Assembly: GCA_001464495.1 (NCBI GenBank)
Contig: LNDZ01000017.1
Span: 62,001 to 126,000 of the forward strand
From: Betaproteobacteria bacterium Ga0074130
Lineage (GTDB): Bacteria > Pseudomonadota > Gammaproteobacteria > Burkholderiales > Rhodocyclaceae
Reading direction: 5' to 3'
Length of the DNA: 64,000 nt
Shown: piece after piece, positions 47,449 to 55,073 of the stretch
Layout: each line of letters starts with the position of its first letter
How positions within the stretch are numbered: position 1 is the first letter of the stretch
Made by a program: the position numbers and the translations under genes
The notes under the pieces: model-generated
The model's input: only the letters and a program-made list of their open reading frames with translations
Database searches by the model: none
What the model was told of the DNA's origin: nothing

Positions 47449-48027
47449 ATGTCCAATCCCTTTTCCACCGCGCCGTTTGGCAGCATCCCGTTTGGTGGCG
47501 CCCAATTTGCCAGCGCATCTAAGGCTCAATTTGATGGCCTGCTGACGCTGGCAAACACCACCTTGGCCGGGATAGAGCGCTTGACCTCCCTCAACCTCAA
47601 CATGGCGCGCAGTGTCTTTGAAGACACTGCCGGCTCGGCCAGCGCCCTCCTCGCAGCAAAAGACTTCCAAGATTTCGTTGCTATTCAGGCAACCTTGTCG
47701 CAGCCAGCAACTGACAAGCTGGCGCAATGGTCTCAGGGCGTCTATGCCATTGGCAGTGAAACCCGCGAGGCGCTGAGCCAGACACTAGATACCCAGCTCA
47801 CTGAGGCCGGCCAAACCATGACGAGCGCCCTTGATGAACTCATCAAACATGCGCCGCCGGGCACCGATGCTGCAGTCAACGCCTCAGTAGACGTTCTCAA
47901 GTCAGCCCTTGGCACTGCCAGCGCAGCCTGCGCAACCCTGAACAAGACTGCCCGGCAGATGGATGAATACGCTGCCAATCTGTCCGCCAACACAAAACCC
48001 AAGCCGGCCAAATCAAAAAAGGCCTGA
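47449..48027 (+). CDS. Phasin family protein
   Basis: A 192-residue granule-associated protein of the PhaP family that coats polyhydroxyalkanoate granules. The long amphipathic helical body without membrane span, with SKAQFDGLLTLANTTLAGIE and RSVFEDTAGSASALLAAKD, is typical, as is the lysine/alanine-rich tail (KPAKSKKA). A full AGGAGGT lies four bases before the ATG, and the promoter is near consensus, so expression should be high when not repressed. Two terminators follow. No phaC or phaR gene is in the window. Confidence 0.92.
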   Translation: MSNPFSTAPFGSIPFGGAQFASASKAQFDGLLTLANTTLAGIERLTSLNLNMARSVFEDTAGSASALLAAKDFQDFVAIQATLSQPATDKLAQWSQGVYAIGSETREALSQTLDTQLTEAGQTMTSALDELIKHAPPGTDAAVNASVDVLKSALGTASAACATLNKTARQMDEYAANLSANTKPKPAKSKKA

Positions 48028-48065
48028 CACATCAGGGCTGAATGGCGCGAATCCTTTGCTCCTCC

Positions 48066-48099
48066 ACTGACTCTTCCTCATCCTGTTGAGTCAGTTTTA
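48066..48099 (+). terminator. First terminator after the phasin gene
   Basis: ACTGACTC (48066-48073) pairs with GAGTCAGT (48088-48095), followed by TTTAT. It is the weaker of two in tandem. Confidence 0.55.
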
Positions 48100-48100
48100 T

Positions 48101-48128
48101 GCCCCGGCAGAACTGCCGGGGCATTTTT
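48101..48128 (+). terminator. Second, strong terminator after the phasin gene
   Basis: A 10-bp GC-rich stem (GCCCCGGCAG, then CTGCCGGGGC) around a two-base AA centre, followed by ATTTTT. It directly follows the first hairpin. Confidence 0.92.
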
Positions 48129-48199
48129 ATGTCAGAGTGAGCCTGACCTTGTAACGTCACCCTATACAGTTAGTTTGCTAGCCATCCCCGGAGATAGAA

Positions 48200-49096
48200 A
48201 TGCTGCAAGCCCGCCACACCTTCGTCCTGCTCGGCGCCCTACTCGGCGCCCAAATGCTTCCGTTACTCGCCAATGCGGCAACGGCTCGCGTCGAGGCGGT
48301 GCAATATCCAGCGTGGGTTGAACGCGGCACGCAAGGTGAGCGCCGCGAGGCGTTGCAGCCAGGCACGCAAGTACGTAGCCCAGATACCATCGTCAGCGGT
48401 GCGCGTATGTTACTCAGCCTTCCGGATGCCAGCACGATTCGCCTAGGTGCTAACAGCCGTCTACAGGTCGAGCGCCTGCGCAGTGACAAGGACAGCAATG
48501 GCGTCTCGGTGGATGTCGGTTTTAAACTGACGCAAGGATTCTTCCGCTACGCCAGCAATAGCCTCACCAAGCTCACGGGCAAGCGCAAGGTTGACCTGAC
48601 CGTTGCGACGGCCACCATCGGCATCCGCGGCACTGACTACTGGGCAATGACCGACGCTGAACATGATGCTGCCTGCGTTTTCGAAGGCAAGGTGGAAGTC
48701 GCTACGCGTAGCGAAGGGGTGGTCAGTCTCGATCAGCCCACAGCCTTCTGGTCGCGCTTTTTCGACAAGCCGGCAGCAGTGACGGGCACCGCCAGCCCGG
48801 CTGAGCTGTCACGTTTCATCGCATCAGTTGAACCACAGGCCGGGCAAGGGATTGCCATTATTGGCGGCAAGTGGCGCGTGGTTGCAGCCGCCGAGGCCAA
48901 GCAAGGCGACGCGCGCAAGGTCGCAACAGCGCTCAATGAAGCGGGTTATCCCGCTGCCGTGGTCAAGCAGAACGGCGCGTATGAAGTGCGCATCAACCAT
49001 TACGCCAGCCGTGGTGATGCGGAAAGCTCACTCGGCCGTCTGGCAGCACAAGCCGGCATGACCGGGACTGACGCAAAAGTAGTGCTGACGCGCTAA
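48200..49096 (+). CDS. Exported FecR-domain protein with C-terminal SPOR domain
   Basis: A 298-residue protein with a signal peptide (about 1-27), a FecR domain (about 50-160, with GARMLLSLPDASTIRLGANS and TATIGIRGTDYW) and a C-terminal SPOR-type domain (about 220-296). The FecR fold here is a periplasmic module without a membrane span, so it is not a classical anti-sigma regulator; similar exported FecR proteins are of unknown function. The SPOR domain predicts peptidoglycan binding. GGAGATAG precedes the ATG. It stands alone between the phasin terminators and a convergent gene. Confidence 0.8.
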   Translation: MLQARHTFVLLGALLGAQMLPLLANAATARVEAVQYPAWVERGTQGERREALQPGTQVRSPDTIVSGARMLLSLPDASTIRLGANSRLQVERLRSDKDSNGVSVDVGFKLTQGFFRYASNSLTKLTGKRKVDLTVATATIGIRGTDYWAMTDAEHDAACVFEGKVEVATRSEGVVSLDQPTAFWSRFFDKPAAVTGTASPAELSRFIASVEPQAGQGIAIIGGKWRVVAAAEAKQGDARKVATALNEAGYPAAVVKQNGAYEVRINHYASRGDAESSLGRLAAQAGMTGTDAKVVLTR

Positions 49097-49120
49097 GGCG
49101 CCAGCCTTGGCACCTAACGT

Positions 49121-49912
49121 TTAGCGCTTTTCGTAGGTGTAGCCCAGCCCGGCAACACCTGCGATAAGCGACTCCATCGCCGGCTCAACCTGAGCCGGAT
49201 CGCCGCGCACCCCCAGCTCGACATGCCGCTTTACCTGCGCATTGCCCACCGAGGGCAGGCTAAACACCTTGATGCCGGGGAAGCGCTCCTCCACTGATAC
49301 CATCAGTGGTGTCATGACCCCTTCAATACCCTCCCAAACAATGATCGAGGCCTCGGCTTCGGCGTGTTGGTGAAAGTATGACGCGTAGTAGGTATCCAGC
49401 ACCCACTCAAGCATCGGGTGCGCCATGACCGGGAACCCGGGGAAAAAATGGTGGTGAGCGTAGCTGAAACCAGGAATGCGGTTGTAGGGGTTGGGCACCA
49501 CCCGACTGCCTTGCGGATACACGCCCATCTCTAGCCGTCCCGGTGTGACCTCTTGGCCGGTTTCGGCCATGCGTGCACGGATCTCTCGCTCGGCATCTGC
49601 ATTCAGGTGTAATGGCACACCTGCCGCGGCGGCAGCGGCCTGCCGGGTATGGTCGTCGGGGGTCGCACCAATACCACCAAAGCTGAACACGACATCTTTG
49701 CTCGCCAGCGTGCGGCGAAACACCTCGATCAGATGGGGGCGATCGTCGCCGTGATATTCGACCCACTGCAGCTTGAGGCCGCGTGCCGCGAATACTTCAC
49801 GCAGCTTTGCGAAATGCACATCCTGACGTTTACCGCGCATGATTTCGTCGCCAATGATGATGGCGCCAAAACCAGTGATGCTATCTGCACTACCGTCTGC
49901 CTGAACACTCAT
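49121..49912 (-). CDS. CinA-like molybdopterin-binding domain protein
   Basis: A 263-residue protein with only the MoCF/CinA N-terminal domain: GAIIIGDEIMRGKRQD, FSFGGIGATPDDHTRQAA and the FPGFPVMAHPMLEW segment. CinA-type proteins with this domain act on nucleotide pyrophosphates or related cofactors, but this stand-alone form is not characterised to my knowledge. The ATG at 49912 overlaps the upstream stop as ATGA and has GGGAG at five bases; the frame stays open further up but inside the EI24 gene. Confidence 0.85.
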   Translation of the reverse strand: MSVQADGSADSITGFGAIIIGDEIMRGKRQDVHFAKLREVFAARGLKLQWVEYHGDDRPHLIEVFRRTLASKDVVFSFGGIGATPDDHTRQAAAAAAGVPLHLNADAEREIRARMAETGQEVTPGRLEMGVYPQGSRVVPNPYNRIPGFSYAHHHFFPGFPVMAHPMLEWVLDTYYASYFHQHAEAEASIIVWEGIEGVMTPLMVSVEERFPGIKVFSLPSVGNAQVKRHVELGVRGDPAQVEPAMESLIAGVAGLGYTYEKR

Positions 49913-50628
49913 GTCTGCTCCCAAACCACGCCCTCGCCACGGAGCATACGCAGCCGCTGCAGGCAAAGGTGCACGAAGACCAGAGCCGTCCATGCCGGCG
50001 CCAGTAGATTGATGATGGGAATATGCGCTAACAGCGCGCTGATGCCACCGGCCATATACAGCTGTGACTTGCTATCGCGGATCGTTGCATACCGCTCACT
50101 TGGCGTAGCGTGCTCAGCCAGCGCGTCATAGCGGAAAGTACGCTGATTCAGCCATGCCAACCAAAACAAGGGCAGCACCAGCAACACGCCGGGAATCAAG
50201 AGCAACGGCAATGTCAGCAACCAGCCGGCAACAAACACCAGCCCGGCAATGAGTGTGTTGATCAGACTGCCCCAGAACGCACCACGGCCGGCGCGAGCCA
50301 GATCAGGGTAGTCGTGAAGCGCCACCATATTCATCATGCGTGGCAGGGCAAATGCCGCCAGCAACATCAGCGCGGTGAAGTACACCAATGGCGCAAACGC
50401 CATGAGCAACGCAATATTGGCTAGCCAGTCTGACACCCAATTACCGGAGAGCCAGCTCCAGTCGGGGAAATGCGTCTGTAGTTCAGTACGGGCGGGCGAC
50501 CATACTGAGGCTGCAACTGCGCCCCACAGGACCATAGCCGCCAGCGGTGGCCACAGCGCCTGCAACAACATGCCAGGACGCAACAGATCACGGCTGGCCA
50601 GAATACATGCACGCAAAACTTCAGCCAT
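49909..50628 (-). CDS. EI24-domain membrane protein (CysZ-like)
   Basis: A 239-residue inner-membrane protein with about five or six spans and the EI24/DUF540 pattern, including RDLLRPGMLLQALWPPL near the start and LPLFWLAWLNQRTFRYDALAEHA. The EI24 family includes the sulfate transporter CysZ, but this member is too far to assign a substrate. It lies 14 bases after hrpA and overlaps the CinA-like gene. Confidence 0.82.
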   Translation of the reverse strand: MAEVLRACILASRDLLRPGMLLQALWPPLAAMVLWGAVAASVWSPARTELQTHFPDWSWLSGNWVSDWLANIALLMAFAPLVYFTALMLLAAFALPRMMNMVALHDYPDLARAGRGAFWGSLINTLIAGLVFVAGWLLTLPLLLIPGVLLVLPLFWLAWLNQRTFRYDALAEHATPSERYATIRDSKSQLYMAGGISALLAHIPIINLLAPAWTALVFVHLCLQRLRMLRGEGVVWEQT

Positions 50629-50642
50629 CGATCATTCCTTTT

Positions 50643-53600
50643 TCATGCCCGCGGACGGGATTCCCACATTTTCTGCAGACGCTTCACCGACACCGGCGAA
50701 GGCGTGCGCAACTCTTGGGCAAACAAGGCAACACGCAACTCTTCCAGCAGCCAGCGGAACTCTTCCAGCGCCGGATCGCGCACGCCGCTCTTCTGTTGAT
50801 TGACCCACTCGCGCTCAAACAGTTTCGCCACACTTTGCCAATCGGCCAATTGGCGGGCATCACGGGCAGGATCGGCACGCAGCTTGTCGAGCCGCAATAC
50901 GGCGGCCTTGAGGTAACGCGGGTAGTGCTGCAGGCGCTCATAGGCCGTCATGGTGATGAAGTGACGGGCTAGCAAGCCATTCAGCTGTGTCTGAATATCT
51001 GCACAGGCTGCAGGAAACGCCTTGTTCATACCGGCCAGCTTCTTGGCCAACGCGGCCTGCTCGGTCAGGATCGTGGCGATCAGGCGAGCCACTTCCTGGG
51101 CAATCAGCGTGATGCGTCCGCGTGCGCTGTCCCGCCGCGCATCAAACTCGGCCTGCGTGGCGGGTAAGGGGTCCATCAGGCAACTGCGCTCCAGTGTCAC
51201 CGCCAGAATCTGAGCCTTCAGCTCCGCTTCGCTACCGCCCGCCTTGTCAAAGAGCATGTACTGCAGCGCCATGTCGCGCAGACCGGGCAAGCTCTTGTCG
51301 ATGAACTTGAGCTGGTCCTTGAGGTTGAGTGCAAACAGCCGGCGCAGCCCGAGGCGGTGCAGTGCACGTGCCTTTTCCTCACTGTCGATGGCGCGGAGCG
51401 ACACGCTCTCTCCCTCATCCACCAATGCCGGAAAGCCGACCACTTTGCGGCCTTTGATGCTGACCTCAAGCAACTCGGGCAAGTCGCCAAAGCTCCAGCT
51501 GATGAGCCCCGTCAGTTCACCTTCATTGTCGGCGGTATCAGCATCCGCACGGTCTAACTTGACCTCAGCTTCGGCAAAGCTCTGCTCGACACGGTCGGCA
51601 TACTGCGCGCGCAATTCCGGTAGTGAGCGTGACAAGGTCAAGGTGCCGCCATGCTCGTCAAGCAGACGGAAGTTCATTGATAGATGCGGCTGCAGCTCGC
51701 CCGGCCGGAAAGCATCCAGCGGCAACTTCATGGCCAGCTTTTCTTCGACGGCACGGGTCAGGGCACGTACCAGTGGCTCGCTTTGATCCTGCTTGCCATC
51801 AACAGCACTTTCGCAAAAGGCTTCGGCAAACGCATCGAGCGGCTGCAGGCGATGGCGGAATTTCTGCGGCAGCGTTTTCAGCAAGGCCACGGCTTTTTCC
51901 TTGAGCAAGCCGGGCACCAACCATTCGCAACGGTTGTGTGAAATTTGATTGAGCGACGCCAGCGGCAGCGAGAGCGTCACGCCATCATCGCTGGCCCCCG
52001 GATCGTGGTGGTAGCTGAGCTTCAGGCGCTGGCCATGCACTTCCAAATGATGCGGAAAGGTATCAGTGGTGATGCCAGCCGCCTCGTGACGCATAAGCTG
52101 TTCGCGTTCGAGGAACAGGAGCTTCGGTTCTTTCTGCTCAGCCTCTTTGCGCCAGTGCTCAAAAGCAGCGAGCGTGATGGCATCCGGCGGTAGCTTGCTG
52201 TCGTAGAAAGCGTAAATCAGCTCGTCATCAACCAACACATCGGGGCGACGCGACTTGTGCTCAAGTGCCTCGATGTCACGGATCAGCTTCTGGTTGTGCT
52301 GAAAAAAGCGCGCCCGCTTGGCAAAGTCTTCATGCACCTGCCCATTGACGAGGGCGCCACGAATAAAGAGTTCGCGCGCCAGCTTGGGATCCTTGGGGCC
52401 GTAATGGATTCGGCGCTTGGCGTAGAGCAGGATGCCGTGCAGCGTGGCACGCTCCCAAGCCACGACCTGCCCAGAGTTCTTTTCCCAGTGCGGCTCGTAG
52501 GCATGACGACGCACCAGATGCGTCCCCACCTGCTCCAGCCATTCCGGTTCGATCTTCGCAATCGTGCGTGCAAACAGGCGCGAGGTATCCACCAGCTCGC
52601 CGGCCATGATCCAGCGCCCCGCTTTCTTCTGCAGCGTTGAGCCGGGATGGATAAAAAACTTGATGCCACGCGCGCCGAGGTAATGCGGCTCTTCTTCGCT
52701 TTTCAAACCGATGTGGCCGAGCAGCCCGGTGAGCAGGGCTTTATGCATTGCCTCAAACGAGGCCGGCAGATCTGATTCTTTCCAGCCGTGCTCAGTGCAC
52801 AACACATGCAGCTGGGCATGAATATCGCGCCATTCACGCACGCGCAGCCACGACAGGAAGTTTGCTTTGCACCATTGGCGTTGTTTACTTTGCGACTCAT
52901 GCTTCCAGACTTCATCACAGGCGTTCCACAGCTTCAGCCAGAACAGGAATTCAGACTTCTCGTCTTTCCATTTGGCATGTGCCTGATCGGCACTACCGGC
53001 TTGCTCGGGCGGCCGTTCGCGTGGGTCCTGCGAGGACAGCGCAGCAGCAATGATCAACACCTCGCGCAAGGCGCCTTCTTTGCGCGCCGCCAGAATCATG
53101 CGTCCGATCTTCGGGTCCAGCGGCAGGCGCGCCAGCTCGGTGCCGACCTTGGTGAGCTGCTTGCTTTCCTCATCAATGGCGCCGAGTTCGGCGAGCAGCT
53201 GGTAGCCATCCGCGATCATGCGTGGCAGCGGCGCTTCGAGGAAGGGGAAATCCTCGACATCGCCGAGGTGAAGCGACTTCATACGCAAAATCACGCCGGC
53301 AAGCGAGGAACGCAAAATCTCCGGCTCGGTATGCGGCAAGCGCTTGTTGAAATCGGTCTCGTCGTAGAGACGAATGCAAATACCGCTGGCTACGCGACCA
53401 CAACGCCCTGCACGCTGCTTGGCCGCTGACTGCGCAATCGGCTCGACCTGCAACTGCTCGACCTTATTGCGATGCGAGTAGCGCTTAACGCGGGCAACGC
53501 CAGTGTCGATCACATAGCGGATGCCCGGCACCGTCAGTGAGGTTTCTGCGACGTTGGTGGCAAGCACTACACGGCGCCCACCATGCGACTGGAAGACCCG

Positions 53601-54434
53601 GCTCTGCTCTTGCGCCGACTGACGGGCGAACAAAGGCAAAATTTCTGTCCCGGCAGGATGGTGCTTGCGCAGCGCCTCGGCGGCTTCGCGAATCTCGCGC
53701 TCGCCGGGCAAAAACACCAGCACATCGCCGGGACCAGTGCGATGTGCTTCATCGACAGCATCGACAATCGCTTCGTTCACATCCCGGTCGTCATCAACAC
53801 CGTAAGGGCGATAGCGCGTCTCAATGGGATACAAGCGCCCTGACACCTCAATCACCGGGGCTGGCTGACCATTGATCGTGAAATGCTTGCTGAAGCGCTC
53901 TGCATCCAGCGTTGCAGACGTGACGATGAGCTTGAGCTCCGGGCGCTTCTGCAACACCTCACGCAGATAGCCAAGCAGGAAGTCGATGTTCAGGCTGCGC
54001 TCGTGGGCCTCGTCGATGATGAGGGTGTCGTACTGTCGCAGCAAGGGATCGCCTTGCGTCTCCGCCAGCAGAATGCCATCGGTCATCAACTTGATATACG
54101 TCGCTTCCGAGACCTTGTCGGTAAAGCGGATTTTGTAGCCGACGTGGCGGCCGAGCTCACCCTTGAGCTCCTGCGCAATCCGTGTGGCGGTGGCGCGCGC
54201 GGCAATCCGCCGCGGCTGCGTGTGGCCAATCAGGCCATGGCTGCCGCGACCGAGCTCAAGACAAATTTTGGGGAGTTGTGTGGTCTTGCCAGAGCCGGTT
54301 TCACCACAGATGACAACCACCTGATGATCGCGAATGGCCGCGGCAATGTCGGTTCGCTTTTGGTTGACCGGCAATGCATCGTCATAGGTAATCGGCGGCC
54401 GGGCAGCGAGCCGGGCCTGAGGATCAAACTTCAT
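50643..54434 (-). CDS. hrpA: ATP-dependent RNA helicase HrpA
   Basis: A 1263-residue DEAH-box helicase. Motif I is GETGSGKTTQLPK, motif II DEAH in LIIDEAHERSLN, motif III SATLDAERF, motif VI QRAGRCGR. The helicase core (about 20-400) is followed by HA2 and OB-fold domains and the long C-terminal HrpA-specific DUF3418 region. Bacterial HrpA has been linked to mRNA processing and release of stalled ribosomes. The length matches the family (about 1,300). It is followed closely by the EI24 gene, and crcB ends one base before its ATG. Confidence 0.96.
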   Translation of the reverse strand: MKFDPQARLAARPPITYDDALPVNQKRTDIAAAIRDHQVVVICGETGSGKTTQLPKICLELGRGSHGLIGHTQPRRIAARATATRIAQELKGELGRHVGYKIRFTDKVSEATYIKLMTDGILLAETQGDPLLRQYDTLIIDEAHERSLNIDFLLGYLREVLQKRPELKLIVTSATLDAERFSKHFTINGQPAPVIEVSGRLYPIETRYRPYGVDDDRDVNEAIVDAVDEAHRTGPGDVLVFLPGEREIREAAEALRKHHPAGTEILPLFARQSAQEQSRVFQSHGGRRVVLATNVAETSLTVPGIRYVIDTGVARVKRYSHRNKVEQLQVEPIAQSAAKQRAGRCGRVASGICIRLYDETDFNKRLPHTEPEILRSSLAGVILRMKSLHLGDVEDFPFLEAPLPRMIADGYQLLAELGAIDEESKQLTKVGTELARLPLDPKIGRMILAARKEGALREVLIIAAALSSQDPRERPPEQAGSADQAHAKWKDEKSEFLFWLKLWNACDEVWKHESQSKQRQWCKANFLSWLRVREWRDIHAQLHVLCTEHGWKESDLPASFEAMHKALLTGLLGHIGLKSEEEPHYLGARGIKFFIHPGSTLQKKAGRWIMAGELVDTSRLFARTIAKIEPEWLEQVGTHLVRRHAYEPHWEKNSGQVVAWERATLHGILLYAKRRIHYGPKDPKLARELFIRGALVNGQVHEDFAKRARFFQHNQKLIRDIEALEHKSRRPDVLVDDELIYAFYDSKLPPDAITLAAFEHWRKEAEQKEPKLLFLEREQLMRHEAAGITTDTFPHHLEVHGQRLKLSYHHDPGASDDGVTLSLPLASLNQISHNRCEWLVPGLLKEKAVALLKTLPQKFRHRLQPLDAFAEAFCESAVDGKQDQSEPLVRALTRAVEEKLAMKLPLDAFRPGELQPHLSMNFRLLDEHGGTLTLSRSLPELRAQYADRVEQSFAEAEVKLDRADADTADNEGELTGLISWSFGDLPELLEVSIKGRKVVGFPALVDEGESVSLRAIDSEEKARALHRLGLRRLFALNLKDQLKFIDKSLPGLRDMALQYMLFDKAGGSEAELKAQILAVTLERSCLMDPLPATQAEFDARRDSARGRITLIAQEVARLIATILTEQAALAKKLAGMNKAFPAACADIQTQLNGLLARHFITMTAYERLQHYPRYLKAAVLRLDKLRADPARDARQLADWQSVAKLFEREWVNQQKSGVRDPALEEFRWLLEELRVALFAQELRTPSPVSVKRLQKMWESRPRA

Positions 54435-54435
54435 G

Positions 54436-54819
54436 CTACTGAGCCAAACGCTGAATGGTGTAGATACCTAGCCCCGTCATCAGCAATGAGCCGAATAAAT
54501 GCACGCTCGCGGCAGCGGCGGCCAACGCCCAGGCTTCCGTGCGGATCAGGGCGACAACCTCGGCAGAAAAGGTTGAAAACGTGGTGAGGCCACCCAAAAA
54601 GCCGGTGATCAAAAACAAACGTAACTCCGCGGGCAGGCTGGTATTGAGGTGAAACACCATCACGGCCGCGCCCACCAGATAGGCCCCCAATAAGTTTGCT
54701 GCCAGCGTGCCCAGCGGAATGCTTACAAACAGCGGGTTAAGCCACATACCCAGCAGCCAGCGGAGCCACGCGCCCAATGCGGCACCCGCGCCAATGCCGG
54801 TAAAGGAAATCCAGTTCAT
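54436..54819 (-). CDS. crcB: Fluoride ion channel CrcB (Fluc)
   Basis: A 127-residue four-span membrane protein that exports fluoride as a dual-topology dimer. GAGAALGAWLRWLLG, PLGTLAANLLGAYLVG and the key FLITGFLGGLTTFSTFS stretch are present. It is the first gene before hrpA. I looked for a fluoride riboswitch in the short leader and did not find one. Confidence 0.95.
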   Translation of the reverse strand: MNWISFTGIGAGAALGAWLRWLLGMWLNPLFVSIPLGTLAANLLGAYLVGAAVMVFHLNTSLPAELRLFLITGFLGGLTTFSTFSAEVVALIRTEAWALAAAAASVHLFGSLLMTGLGIYTIQRLAQ

Positions 54820-55073
54820 AAGTACATTCTACCGCGCGAGGCAAGCCTCCCCATCGAGAGCGTTGCATCCAGCAAACAAGTTTTGCTTGTGTCTCAATAA
54901 ACCTTCAGTTCTGCCGTTTACCTACTGATCGCACTGCTACCATCCAGCATCTTTGAAGTTCGCAAGACGTTGTCAGGTTAAAAGCCTGCAGATTGCACGT
55001 GTGAATTGCAGGCGAGTGTTTTTGCACTCTTGTCCCATCTGACATACCCAAGCCCTAGGCCCTCAACTGATTC
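54820..55073. other. Intergenic region between crcB and the GGDEF-EAL gene
   Basis: This 254-base gap has no gene that I can support. It must hold the divergent promoters. It contains the GCCTGCA/TGCAGGC inverted repeat described separately and a small GAGTG/CACTC hairpin at 55014-55029. No clear sigma-70 pair was found on either strand. Confidence 0.5.
54984..55013 (+). repeat. Inverted repeat in the GGDEF-EAL leader
   Basis: GCCTGCA at 54984-54990 and TGCAGGC at 55007-55013, 16 bases apart. The same two arms, only 3 bases apart, lie in the mshL leader, and the left arm with its flank is an identical 13-mer in both. Confidence 0.5.

Noticed and set aside
53883-54587. Long open frame on the plus strand opposite hrpA
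   Set aside because: It is a mirror of the HrpA coding frame in a GC-rich gene; the minus-strand frame has all DEAH helicase motifs, and the plus-strand product has no recognisable domain or ribosome site.
54820-54870. Possible fluoride riboswitch in the crcB leader
   Set aside because: The coding-strand leader contains GATGGGGAGG but lacks the paired GATG-type 3' element and pseudoknot partners expected for that riboswitch class, and it is very short.
55011-55026. Sigma-54-like GG...TTTGCA before the GGDEF-EAL gene
   Set aside because: GG and GC are separated by eleven bases instead of the required ten, and the -24 element is poor. No activator dyad like that of the pilin promoter is near.
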